Assembly: GCF_002088275.1 (NCBI RefSeq)
Contig: NZ_AQQS01000019.1
Span: 1 to 64,000 of the forward strand
Direction of reading: 5' to 3'
DNA: 64,000 nucleotides
DNA from: Aurantimonas sp. 22II-16-19i
Lineage (GTDB): Bacteria > Pseudomonadota > Alphaproteobacteria > Rhizobiales > Rhizobiaceae
Shown piece by piece: positions 1 to 7,775 of this stretch. Each line of letters begins with the position of its first letter. Position 1 is the first letter of the stretch. The notes under the pieces were generated by a model that saw nothing but the letters and a program-made list of their open reading frames with translations, was not told the origin of the DNA and did no database searches. Position numbers and translations under genes: made by a program.

Positions 1-1
1 G

Positions 2-313
2 CTGGCGGCGAGCCTGCCTGTCGCGGCGCAGGCTCGTCCCGCCGCGCCGACCGCCGTGCCGGCGCTGGCCCCGCCCCCGCCGGCCGCCCCGGCCGCGCCG
101 CGCCGCTCGCCCTCGGAGCGAGAGGCCCTGCGGGAAAAACTGCGGGCGATCGCCGAACAGGCGAGGCTGGAAGACCAGCCCGAGGACGATCCCGCCTATA
201 CCGTCTACAACGAGGATATCGCCCGGCTTCAGCAGGATATCCTGGCCGTCAAGCAGAACCTGGCGGACGCAAGAAGCCGGCGGAGCCCGCATGGAGCTCA
301 GCCGGCGGAGTAA
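2..313 (+). CDS. C-terminal part of an exported hypothetical protein (5' end outside the window)
   Basis: The frame is open from the first full codon, so the start lies upstream of the window. The first residues read LAASLPVAAQA, which looks like the end of a signal peptide with an AQA cleavage site, followed by a Pro/Ala-rich stretch of about 30 residues. The rest is a charged, probably helical segment (EREALREKLRAIAEQARL, then an acidic turn, then DIARLQQDILAVKQNLADA) that could form a coiled coil. I do not recognise the family. The internal GTG at 56 is unlikely to be the true start because it would remove the signal-like segment. It runs towards the convergent PfpI-family gene. Confidence 0.6.
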   Translation: MAASLPVAAQARPAAPTAVPALAPPPPAAPAAPRRSPSEREALREKLRAIAEQARLEDQPEDDPAYTVYNEDIARLQQDILAVKQNLADARSRRSPHGAQPAE

Positions 314-365
314 CATCGGGAACGGCAGGCCGCGCGTCGCGGCCCGCCGGTACGAGTGATGCGTC

Positions 366-929
366 TCAGGCGACCTTGCGGTCCTCGTGGCGGCCTTCCT
401 CGACCTCCTCGATGATCTTCGCGATGAAGGCCGGCAGATCGCCGGGGTTGCGCGAGGTGATCAGGGCCTGGTGGACGACCACTTCCTCGTCGTGCCACTT
501 GCCACCGGCATTGATGACATCGGTCTTGATCGACTTGTAGGACGTGACGTCCCGGTCGCGGACGACGTCCGCCTCGATCAGCAACCAGGGGGCGTGGCAG
601 ATCGCCGCCAGCGGCTTCTTGGAGTTGAAGAACTCCCGCACGAAGCTGACGACCTTGGGGTCGCTGCGCAGCTTGTCCGGATTGATCTGGCCGCCCGGCA
701 GCACCAGCGCGTCGTAATCGCTGGTGCGGACCTGGGAGAGTTCCTTGTCCACCGGTATTTCCTTGTCCCAGTGATCCTGGTCCCAACCGGTGATCGTGCC
801 GGGCTTGGTCGAGACGACGTCGACGGTGGCACCGGCGGCACGCAGCTTCTCGAGCGGCTCCGTCAGTTCCACCTGCTCGAACCCGTCGGTGGCGAGAATG
901 GCGATCCTGGCTTCGGTAATCTTGGGCAT
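366..929 (-). CDS. DJ-1/PfpI family protein (YhbO/PfpI-like)
   Basis: A protein of 187 aa, the normal length for single-domain PfpI proteins. It has the class I glutamine-amidotransferase-like fold signature: ATDGFEQVEL with a candidate conserved Glu at residue 18, LVLPGG near residue 76, and the nucleophile elbow AICHAPWLL with Cys111-His112. Members are described as stress proteins with glyoxalase or deglycase activity, or as putative proteases; which applies here cannot be read from sequence. The ATG at 929 was chosen because it is preceded by AAAGGGA at suitable spacing and begins the conserved part. The frame stays open to a GTG at 1025, but that extension is Arg/Gln-rich and not family-like. 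It is a single-gene unit. Confidence 0.9.
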   Translation of the reverse strand: MPKITEARIAILATDGFEQVELTEPLEKLRAAGATVDVVSTKPGTITGWDQDHWDKEIPVDKELSQVRTSDYDALVLPGGQINPDKLRSDPKVVSFVREFFNSKKPLAAICHAPWLLIEADVVRDRDVTSYKSIKTDVINAGGKWHDEEVVVHQALITSRNPGDLPAFIAKIIEEVEEGRHEDRKVA

Positions 930-1076
930 GTTGCTTGTCCCTTTCGGCAGGCCGCGATCGGCTGTGGCAGCTGCCTGCGTCGATCGTCGATCCTGGTTGC
1001 GTTGTTGCAGGGACAACGGCACCACCGGCGCGAGGTTCCGCCGCCAATCGAGCGCGCAAATCCTTGGCGGAATTAT

Positions 1077-1625
1077 TTAATTCTCGTCCGAGGCAGACGC
1101 GTCCACAGGATCGACGGCGGCATCGATGGCGGCGACCGCAACGCCGAGCGGGAAGCCCGCCCGCACCATCGCGGCGATTTCCCGCTCGCGGCGGTCGCCC
1201 CGGCCGGGGCTGCGATACGGGCCGAAGCGGCGGCGGCGGACATAGGCGGCGGCAGCCTCCGCCTCCTCGGTCTCGTCGCTCTCGAGCGTCGCCTCGACGA
1301 GCTCCCGCGGCAGACCCTTCTCGATCAGCCTGGCAGTCGTCATGACCCGCGAGGCGCCCTTGCGCCGCAGGCTCGCCAGCCGCGCCTGGGCATAGGTGTG
1401 GTCATCGACGAGGCCGAGTTCGACGAGCCGCGCCACCGTCGCCTCGATCAGCGGTTCGTGGGGAGCCGGCGCTTCGCCCGCCGGAGCCGCGCGGCGCGCG
1501 ACCTTGCGCCGGAGCACCTTGCGCAGGTTTTCCGTCGAGGTGGCGTAGCGCTCGACATAGTGGATGGCGGCGCGCATCAGCCATTCCGCGCTGACCGGCC
1601 TTGCTCTGGTCGAATTCCTTGCCAT
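1077..1625 (-). CDS. recX: RecX family regulatory protein
   Basis: About 182 aa with the RecX pattern of tandem three-helix repeats. The segments AIHYVERYATSTENLRKVL, LVELGLVDDHTYAQARLASL and the basic run RKGASRVMTTARLIEKGLP match the family. RecX binds RecA filaments and inhibits recombinase and coprotease activity. In many bacteria recX lies beside recA; here it does not, as the neighbours are a PfpI protein and a LysR regulator. The C-terminus ends in an acidic tail (DPVDASASDEN). I prefer the ATG at 1625 to an in-frame TTG at 1661, although the ribosome-binding site is weak for both. Confidence 0.85.
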   Translation of the reverse strand: MARNSTRARPVSAEWLMRAAIHYVERYATSTENLRKVLRRKVARRAAPAGEAPAPHEPLIEATVARLVELGLVDDHTYAQARLASLRRKGASRVMTTARLIEKGLPRELVEATLESDETEEAEAAAAYVRRRRFGPYRSPGRGDRREREIAAMVRAGFPLGVAVAAIDAAVDPVDASASDEN

Positions 1626-1709
1626 CGCCGTGTCATAGCCACTCGCCGGCGGCCGAGGCAATGTCGGTCGACGCGGTTCGGGAAGCGCTCCGGTCGCCGG
1701 CCATCCCGC

Positions 1710-2651
1710 CTAGGCGGCGTCGACGAAGTCGGCGAGGCTGTTGCACTTGCCGCGGATGAGATGCGTCAGGCGGGCATGGGCGAAGTCGACGAAGACGCGG
1801 ACCGCCGGCAGCATGGAACGGCGCGAGGGAAAGGCGAGATGCATCACCTCGCTCTCGCCGGCCCAGTCCGGCAACACCCGGACCAATTCGCCGGCCCGGA
1901 TCATGCTCGCGGTGAAGAGTTCCGGCAGGATCGCGATGCCACCGCCGTTGCGGGCCGCCTGGGCGAGAACCGGGAGCGAGGCCGAGACGAGCCGCGGCTG
2001 GAGGCGCACCGTCCGCATCTCGCCGCCGCTATGCAGGAGACGCCAGGTCTCGTCGTCGTTCCCGTCTCGGGCAAGGGTCGCAAAGCGCGTCAGATCGGCA
2101 GGCGATGCCGGCCGTCCGGCCTTGGCGAGATAGGCCGGGCTGGCGACCAGCGACCAGGTGACTTCGGCGATCTTCTTGACGACGAGATCGCCATCGCCGG
2201 GCTGATCGAGCCGGCCGCCGCGGATCGCCACGTCGATATGCTCCTCGGCGAGGTCGAAATGGCGCATCCCGAGGAGCAGGCGCACCCGCACCTTGGGAAA
2301 CTGCTCCAGGAATTCCGGCAGCCCCGCTCCGAGCGTCGCCGCGCAGGCGCCCGGCAGGGCCGCGACCGTGACGAGGCCGCGTGGTTCCGCGCTCATCGCC
2401 GTCGCCATCATCTCGGCCGACTGCAGCTGGCCGACCGCGACGCGGCACTTCTCGTAGAACTCGCGGCCGATCGCGGTGACGGCGAAGCTGTGGGTCGTGC
2501 GCTCGATCAACCGCACGCCGAGATCCTGTTCGAGCGCCAGGATCCGCCGCGACAGCGTCGACTTGCCGATGCCGATGTCCCTGGCGGCTGCGTTGAAACC
2601 GCCGTTGCGGACCACCGCCTCGAAATAGCGGAAATCGTTGAGGTCGTGCAT
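1710..2651 (-). CDS. LysR family transcriptional regulator
   Basis: A protein of 313 aa with the LysR layout: an N-terminal winged helix-turn-helix (about residues 3-60, including FNAAARDIGIGKSTLSRRI and LEQDLGVRLIERT) and a type-2 periplasmic-binding-like effector domain (about 90-295). The ATG at 2651 begins the canonical MHDLNDFRYF start; an in-frame ATG five codons upstream at 2666 is possible. It is divergent from the small exported protein at 2789, and the 137 bp between them carry two inverted repeats, so it probably regulates itself and perhaps that gene. No metabolic operon is adjacent, so the inducer cannot be guessed. Confidence 0.9.
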   Translation of the reverse strand: MHDLNDFRYFEAVVRNGGFNAAARDIGIGKSTLSRRILALEQDLGVRLIERTTHSFAVTAIGREFYEKCRVAVGQLQSAEMMATAMSAEPRGLVTVAALPGACAATLGAGLPEFLEQFPKVRVRLLLGMRHFDLAEEHIDVAIRGGRLDQPGDGDLVVKKIAEVTWSLVASPAYLAKAGRPASPADLTRFATLARDGNDDETWRLLHSGGEMRTVRLQPRLVSASLPVLAQAARNGGGIAILPELFTASMIRAGELVRVLPDWAGESEVMHLAFPSRRSMLPAVRVFVDFAHARLTHLIRGKCNSLADFVDAA

Positions 2652-2652
2652 C

Positions 2653-2720
2653 CTCGTCCCATCCACGGGACGAGATGTCCCGAAGTTAAGTCTACAGCAC
2701 GAATTTTGCGCTTGCTAGAC
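2653..2720. promoter_or_regulatory. Inverted repeats in the LysR divergent promoter region
   Basis: Three palindromes crowd here. CTCGTCCC (2653-2660) and GGGACGAG (2667-2674) form a perfect 8-bp inverted repeat with a 6-bp spacer. GGGAC (2667-2671) pairs with GTCCC (2677-2681). GTCTA (2690-2694) and TAGAC (2716-2720) are the ends of a looser dyad. The first covers the LysR start codon, as expected for autorepression; the third lies between the divergent genes. Assignment to LysR is inference from position. Confidence 0.4.
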
Positions 2721-2788
2721 CGTAATTGGGACAGGTCGGAGGAAAGTCGAACTCCGACGTCAGGTCCGATCTGGATAGGAACACCCCC

Positions 2789-3085
2789 ATGAAGAACACT
2801 CTCGCGATCGCGGCCGGGCTGACGATGCTCATGGCCGCACCGGCAGCATCGTCCGCCGCAGGGCTCGTGCCGGGCTCGGGCGCCGACTTCTACGAGCCCC
2901 CCGCCGTCGTCACGACGACGCGGAGCGACGACCAGCTCAGCACCGGCTCGACGCGCAGCTATGGCAGCCAGGCGCCGGTGCGCCGCGACGCCACCGACCA
3001 GAAGACGAAGGCTCTTGAGGATTCCGGCCGCACCCAGCGCCGGTCGGTTCTGGTCCCCGGCTCGGGCGCCACCTTCAGCAAGTGA
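2789..3085 (+). CDS. Small exported protein with duplicated LVPGSGAxF motif
   Basis: A protein of 98 aa with a clear signal peptide: MKNT, a hydrophobic core, then a likely cut after about residue 23-24 (ASSAAG). The mature part starts almost at once with LVPGSGADF (residues 26-34) and ends with LVPGSGATF (88-96), so the same nine-residue motif bounds the mature chain. Between them is a Thr/Ser/Arg/Asp-rich, low-hydrophobicity segment that looks disordered. The ATG at 2789 is chosen because it opens the signal peptide; the frame extends upstream to 2726 without protein-like content. I do not recognise the family. The function is unknown and the location is probably periplasmic. Confidence 0.75.
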   Translation: MKNTLAIAAGLTMLMAAPAASSAAGLVPGSGADFYEPPAVVTTTRSDDQLSTGSTRSYGSQAPVRRDATDQKTKALEDSGRTQRRSVLVPGSGATFSK

Positions 3086-3307
3086 CGATCCGCCGGCGGC
3101 TGCCGGCGCGCGACGTCTTTCAGCACATCGTCGTGCCCCGCCCTCGGCGGGGCACAGGCCGTTGAAGGGCAGCCCCGGAGCTTCCGGGCCTGCCGGGGTC
3201 GAGAGCGCGCATCCGGCGGACGAAGCCGCCAGGCGCCGGCGCCGCGCCACCGGCGAGCGACGCAGCCGCAGGCATGACTCGTTGCCGCTTGCCGCCTCGG
3301 CCGGCGC

Positions 3308-3559
3308 TCAGGGCTTGTCCTTCTCGGCCGCCGGCACGTAGCGCCCGCTCCGTCGCGGCGGATGATCGGCAATGCCCGCCACCCAGTCGAAGAAACGGCC
3401 GATGGCGAGCGAATCGGTCTTGCCGACGACGACGTCCTTCTGGGGAAACTCCTTCAGGGCGCGGTAGCGCTTCAGCGCCCGCTCCGAGAGGCCGAAATAG
3501 GCCCTCAGCTCCCTGTCGGTCATGAAGCGCGGCCAGTGCGGGGGAAACTCGTCGGACAT
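3308..3559 (-). CDS. Small excisionase/AlpA-like DNA-binding protein
   Basis: A protein of 83 aa. Residues about 12-60 (FMTDRELRAYFGLSERALKR, then a turn, then a TDSLAIGRFFDWVAG segment) resemble the small winged-helix fold of AlpA, excisionase and MerR-N proteins: helix-turn-helix, a turn, then a helix with a DRFFD-like motif. Such proteins bind DNA as phage or island regulators or as small transcription factors. There is no integrase or phage gene nearby, so it is an orphan. The tail is Arg/Pro/Lys-rich. The family call rests on pattern only. Confidence 0.6.
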   Translation of the reverse strand: MSDEFPPHWPRFMTDRELRAYFGLSERALKRYRALKEFPQKDVVVGKTDSLAIGRFFDWVAGIADHPPRRSGRYVPAAEKDKP

Positions 3560-3993
3560 GCACCGAGGAATGCCCGCCCGGCGCGATCCTGTCCAGAGCC
3601 ATGCTCGCGGTCCCGGCGGAGCCCGGCGGGCCCGTTCACGCCTGCCCCGGTCGCCGCAATCCTTCGGCGATCATTCCATCTCCGCACGATCGCCAAGTCT
3701 CGCCCAACACCAGTCCGGGATGCGTCTCTACGCCCCGCCGGCCATGATTACCGCCTCGCGGGTCGATGGCTCCTGAGACGCTAACCTTGTCTTATCTTGT
3801 GCTCAATGCCATCGCTCTTGCGCAGTCGGGGGAATTTGCTTAACGCAACCCACACCTTCGGCGCGGGGGAACCATCGCGCCATCCTGACAACCAGCCTCC
3901 TGGGCCGGTCCGACAACGATGAAGCGGTGGACGGCGAAGCCCGCAAGGCGCGGTGTCGAGCGTCGATCCCCGACGATTGGGGGAACAGGCCGC
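3560..3993. other. Intergenic region upstream of the TRAP operon
   Basis: No convincing coding sequence was found on either strand. The stretch presumably holds the promoter for the small regulator (minus strand) and for the TRAP genes (plus strand). A short direct repeat, CTTGTCTTATCTTGTG, lies near 3786-3801. I see no clear terminator or riboswitch. The open frame of dctQ reaches back to 3919, but its first 25 codons are not family-like. Confidence 0.4.
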
Positions 3994-4653
3994 ATGTCGG
4001 CTCTCATGTCTTTCGCGCGCGCCATCGACGGCCTGACGGCGTTCGTCGGGCGCGCGGTCGCCTGGCTGGTCCTCGTCGTGGTGCTGGTGAGTGCCGGCAA
4101 CGCGGTGATCCGCAAACTCTTCGACCTCTCGTCCAATGCCTGGCTCGAACTGCAGTGGTATCTGTTCGGCGCGATCTTCATGCTCGCCGCTGCCTGGACG
4201 CTGCAGCGCAACGAGCACATCCGGGTCGACATCGTCTCCAACGCCCTGTCGAAGCGCACCCGCGACTGGATCGACTTCGTCGGCCACATCGTGATCCTCC
4301 TGCCCTTCGCGGCGCTGATGGTCTGGCTCCTCTGGCCCTACGTCCTCCTGTCCTTCACCAGCGGCGAGCGGTCCGGCAATGCCGGCGGCCTGATCATCTG
4401 GCCGGCCAAGGCGCTGCTTCTGGGGGGCTTCCTCTTGCTGCTGCTGCAGGGCGTGTCCGAGCTGATCAAGCGCGGCGCCGTGCTCTTCGCCGGCTATCCC
4501 GACGAGACGCCGCAAGGCGTCAGCCACGCCGCCGAGGCGATGGAGCTTTCGGCGCTCGCCCCCGACGAGCCGCAGGGAGGGACGAAACTGCCGACAGGCG
4601 CGAAAGGCACCCTCCAAAACGACGGCACCGAGACGAGGGAGCCACGCCGATGA
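3994..4653 (+). CDS. TRAP transporter small permease subunit (DctQ family)
   Basis: A protein of 219 aa with the four-helix plan of DctQ: membrane segments near residues 17-37, 47-66, 88-108 and 130-152. The short motif LQRNEHIRVDI between helices 2 and 3 is typical of the family (AxxLRxxxHVRVDI). DctQ pairs with the large subunit DctM and a periplasmic binding protein DctP to import organic acids or similar anions by ion symport. The ATG at 3994 is preferred because homology begins there. The last 60 residues are a hydrophilic extension. Its stop overlaps the next ATG (ATGA at 4650). No dctP is present in this window. Confidence 0.9.
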   Translation: MSALMSFARAIDGLTAFVGRAVAWLVLVVVLVSAGNAVIRKLFDLSSNAWLELQWYLFGAIFMLAAAWTLQRNEHIRVDIVSNALSKRTRDWIDFVGHIVILLPFAALMVWLLWPYVLLSFTSGERSGNAGGLIIWPAKALLLGGFLLLLLQGVSELIKRGAVLFAGYPDETPQGVSHAAEAMELSALAPDEPQGGTKLPTGAKGTLQNDGTETREPRR

Positions 4654-4889
4654 CCGAATTCATCGCCCACAATCTCGCGCCGATCATGTTCCTCACCCTC
4701 GTGGTGGTGCTGCTTCTCGGCTATCCGGTCGCCTTCTCACTGGCTGCCGTCGGCCTAGGCTTCTTCGTCATCGGCGTCGAGCTGGCGCCGCTGTCCAACG
4801 ACATCAACCTGTTCTGGCCGCTGCTCGGCGCCCTGCCGGACCGGTTCTTCGACGGGGTGATGTCGAACGATACCCTGCTCGCCATCCCC
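4650..4889 (+). repeat. Direct repeat, copy 1 (5' end of the dctM reading frame)
   Basis: These 240 bp match 5615-5854 with 12 differences that I counted by eye (about 95 percent identity). The first 89 bases are identical, and four of the differences fall in the last five codons. The similarity extends a little upstream of the ATG (GGGAGC..CGCCG before both copies), so the ATGA coupling site was copied too. Confidence 0.9.
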
Positions 4890-5618
4890 TTGCTTCTGCT
4901 CATGTCGGCGATTCTCGCCTTCATCCTCCTTGGCGAAGGCAAGACCGCGTTCGATAGTTTGAGCAAAGCCGGCTATCGCCGACTTTTGATCATGGCGCTC
5001 GCGATCGCCGCTGCGTTCCTGGCCGTGGAATATCTGATCGCTTCGAATCTCTGGCTCCTGCTCGACGGGCCAGCCTTCGACAACGTCACATGGGCCACGG
5101 CCGCTCATGGTACCGGTCTCGTGCTGGCTCTCTTCGTCATGTCCAGACAGTTCAAACCCAGCTCGGCAGTCGCAACGACTGCGCCGACACCAAGCGTGAT
5201 CATGGTCGCTGCGGCAATCGTTCTGGCAGTTGCGGCGGCCAGCGCGAGCGATGTCATGAGAACAGCTGAAGCGCTGGCTTTCGGCGCAGCTGCCGCGCTG
5301 ACGATGGCCATCGCGCGCCAGTCGCACATTCGCCCGCTAATCCGCCAATCGGTCCGCATGAGTGCCAGCGTGTCCGCCAGCCTGATTTTCGTGCTGATCG
5401 GATTGCGGACTTTCTCTCTCGCCTTCTTCGGGGTCAACGGGCATCTCTGGATCGAGGAACTGACTGCGAAACTCTCAGCGCCTGTAGCAGTCTCGAGCCT
5501 GCAACGACGGCAAGGGGTCGAACTCGCTTCGTTCTCCAGTACATCGATCGACCGAGCTTCGGCGGCGCGACCGGAAACCCTTGCGACGATAGCCGGAACC
5601 GTGGGAGCGCGCCGATGA
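4650..5618 (+). CDS. Chimeric, partial DctM-like membrane protein inserted between dctQ and dctM
   Basis: A protein of 322 aa that is not a normal DctM. Residues 1-80 are nearly identical to the first 80 residues of the full DctM that follows. After LLAIP it diverges into an unrelated hydrophobic stretch (about residues 81-175). About residues 180-272 again align with DctM (ending FFGVNGHLWIEEL against FYGVNGHIWVEEL) but much more distantly. The last 50 residues match nothing I know and lack the DctM C-terminal helices. The middle is less GC-rich than its neighbours. ATGA overlaps at both ends keep it translationally coupled to dctQ and dctM. It may be a decayed duplicate or a recombination product; whether it folds is unknown. 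Confidence 0.6.
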   Translation: MTEFIAHNLAPIMFLTLVVVLLLGYPVAFSLAAVGLGFFVIGVELAPLSNDINLFWPLLGALPDRFFDGVMSNDTLLAIPLLLLMSAILAFILLGEGKTAFDSLSKAGYRRLLIMALAIAAAFLAVEYLIASNLWLLLDGPAFDNVTWATAAHGTGLVLALFVMSRQFKPSSAVATTAPTPSVIMVAAAIVLAVAAASASDVMRTAEALAFGAAAALTMAIARQSHIRPLIRQSVRMSASVSASLIFVLIGLRTFSLAFFGVNGHLWIEELTAKLSAPVAVSSLQRRQGVELASFSSTSIDRASAARPETLATIAGTVGARR

Positions 5619-5854
5619 CCGAATTCATCGCCCACAATCTCGCGCCGATCATGTTCCTCACCCTCGTGGTGGTGCTGCTTCTCGGCTATCCGGTCGCCTT
5701 CTCGCTGGCCGCCATCGGCCTCGGCTTCTTCGTCATCGGCGTCGAGCTGGCGCCGCTGTCCGACGACATCAACCTCTTCTGGCCGCTGCTCGGCGCCCTG
5801 CCGGACCGGTTCTTCGGCGGGGTGATGTCGAACGACACCCTGCTGGCGATTCCG
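5615..5854 (+). repeat. Direct repeat, copy 2 (5' end of the full dctM)
   Basis: Second copy of the 240-bp direct repeat that flanks the chimeric segment at about 4890-5614. It forms codons 1-80 of the intact large TRAP subunit. Confidence 0.9.
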
Positions 5855-7669
5855 TTCTTCACCTTCATGGGGCTGATCCTGGAACGCTCCGGCATGGCCG
5901 AGGATCTGCTCGAGACCGTCGGCCAGCTGTTCGGTCCGCTTCGCGGCGGCCTCGCCTATGCGGTGATCTTCGTCGGCGCGCTTCTGGCCGCCACCACCGG
6001 CGTCGTCGCCGCGTCGGTGATCGCCATGGGCCTGATCTCCCTGCCGATCATGCTGCGCTACGGATACGACCGCAAGCTCGCCTCGGGCGTGATCGTGGCC
6101 TCCGGCACCCTCGCCCAGATCGTGCCGCCCTCGCTGGTCCTCATCGTTCTCGCCGACCAGCTCGGCCGCTCGGTCGGCGACATGTATTCCGGCGCGCTGG
6201 TGCCGGCGCTGGTGCTCACCGGCCTCTATGTCCTCTACATGTTCGCCGTGACGATGCTGAACGCCAAGTCCGCCCCGGCACTGCCGCCGGAAGCCCGCAC
6301 GCTCGGCGGCGGCGTCACTTCGCTCATTCTGAGCCTGATCGCGGCAGGCACGGTTTCCTACCTCGCGACCCTCTATCTCGAAGGCTATGTCCTGCAGGGA
6401 GCGGGAATCTGGGGCGCCGTCATCGGCGTGGTGGCGATCTACACCCTCGCCGTCCTCAACAAGGCGCTGAAGCTCAAGCTTCTCTCCTACCTCACCCAGC
6501 AGGTGATCATCGTCATGGTGCCGCCGCTGGCACTGATCTTCCTGGTCCTCGGCACGATCTTCCTCGGCGTCGCGACGCCGACCGAGGGCGGCGCCATGGG
6601 CGCCGTGGGAGCGCTGATCCTCGCCTTTTCCAAGCGCCGACTGAGTACTTCGCTGCTGGTCCAGGCGATGGAGGCGACCACCAAGCTGTCGGCCTTCGTG
6701 CTGTTCATCCTGATCGGCGCGCGGGTGTTCTCGCTGACCTTCTACGGCGTCAACGGCCATATCTGGGTCGAGGAACTGCTGACCGCCGTTCCCGGCGGCG
6801 AGACCGGCTTCCTCATCGTCGTCAATGTGCTGGTCTTCTTCCTCGCCTTCTTCCTCGACTTCTTCGAACTCGCCTTCATCATCGTGCCGCTGCTGGCACC
6901 CGCAGCGGAAAACCTCGGCATCGACCTCATCTGGTTCGGCGTGCTGCTCGGCATCAACATGCAGACGTCGTTCATGCATCCGCCCTTCGGATTCGCGCTG
7001 TTCTACCTGCGCTCGGTGGCGGCGAAGATCCCCTATCTCGACCGGATCACCGGCAAGCGGATGGAGCCGGTGACGACCGGGCAGATCTACTGGGGCGCGG
7101 TGCCCTTCGTCTGCATCCAGGTGGTGATGGTGGGCCTGACCATCGCCTTTCCGGGCATGGTGATGCGCTACAAGTCCGAGGCGCCGCCGCCGAGCAGCCA
7201 GGACTTCAAGGTGGACATGCCCGGGCTCGGCAGCAGCGGCGGCGGGGCGCCGAACTTCGGCCTGCCGCCCCTCGGCGGCAGCAACGGCGCCGGCGGAGTT
7301 GGCGCACCCGGTGGCGGCAATCCCGGCTTCGGCCTGCCGCCGCTGAGCTTCCCGGGCAGCCAGCCGGCACCGCAGGGCGGCCAGGGCACCGCCGCTCCCG
7401 GCACGCAGTCGCCCGGGCCATCGCCGGCGCCGGCCTTCGGCCTGCCGCCGCTCCAGCTCGGCAACCCGCCGGCGGCGAGCGGCGCGGCGACGCCGGGAGC
7501 GGGCGCCGCGGCACCGTCGGGAGCCGGCGCGTCCGCCAGCAACGGGCCCGGCGCGACCCGGACGCCCGAACAAGGAGCATCCCAGACTCCGCCGAACGAC
7601 GGCAGCGGCAATGGGGGCACCGGAGCGCCGGGCGGCATCGACCTGTCGCAACCGCCGTCCTTCAACTGA
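5615..7669 (+). CDS. TRAP transporter large permease subunit (DctM family) with a Gly/Pro-rich C-terminal tail
   Basis: A protein of 684 aa. The first 510 or so residues are a large-subunit permease of the FcbT3/mannitol-chloroaromatic type, with about a dozen membrane segments and family motifs such as NDTLLAIPFFTFMG near residue 72, GVATPTEGGAMGA near 322 and GINMQTSFMHPPFGFALF near 448. After IAFPGMVMRYKSE the chain changes into about 160 residues of Gly/Pro/Ala/Ser low complexity with the hexamer FGLPPL three times (7257-7274, 7329-7346, 7437-7454). That tail is not part of ordinary DctM proteins and would lie outside the membrane. It works with the DctQ gene upstream; the substrate is unknown because no binding protein is encoded nearby. 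Confidence 0.9.
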   Translation: MTEFIAHNLAPIMFLTLVVVLLLGYPVAFSLAAIGLGFFVIGVELAPLSDDINLFWPLLGALPDRFFGGVMSNDTLLAIPFFTFMGLILERSGMAEDLLETVGQLFGPLRGGLAYAVIFVGALLAATTGVVAASVIAMGLISLPIMLRYGYDRKLASGVIVASGTLAQIVPPSLVLIVLADQLGRSVGDMYSGALVPALVLTGLYVLYMFAVTMLNAKSAPALPPEARTLGGGVTSLILSLIAAGTVSYLATLYLEGYVLQGAGIWGAVIGVVAIYTLAVLNKALKLKLLSYLTQQVIIVMVPPLALIFLVLGTIFLGVATPTEGGAMGAVGALILAFSKRRLSTSLLVQAMEATTKLSAFVLFILIGARVFSLTFYGVNGHIWVEELLTAVPGGETGFLIVVNVLVFFLAFFLDFFELAFIIVPLLAPAAENLGIDLIWFGVLLGINMQTSFMHPPFGFALFYLRSVAAKIPYLDRITGKRMEPVTTGQIYWGAVPFVCIQVVMVGLTIAFPGMVMRYKSEAPPPSSQDFKVDMPGLGSSGGGAPNFGLPPLGGSNGAGGVGAPGGGNPGFGLPPLSFPGSQPAPQGGQGTAAPGTQSPGPSPAPAFGLPPLQLGNPPAASGAATPGAGAAAPSGAGASASNGPGATRTPEQGASQTPPNDGSGNGGTGAPGGIDLSQPPSFN

Positions 7670-7775
7670 CGCGCCGCCCTTGCGAGCCTGCCGCCAAGGT
7701 GGCGGCGCGAGGGCTTCAGAGGTGCCGGCTCCGGCCTTCTCCACAGGGACTTGCGGCCGCGATGACGCTGCGGCA

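Noticed and set aside
387-2792. An 801-codon plus-strand open frame across the PfpI, recX and LysR genes
   Set aside because: It is antisense to three recognisable minus-strand genes, has Arg/Asp/His-rich composition typical of high-GC shadow frames, and shows no family motif.
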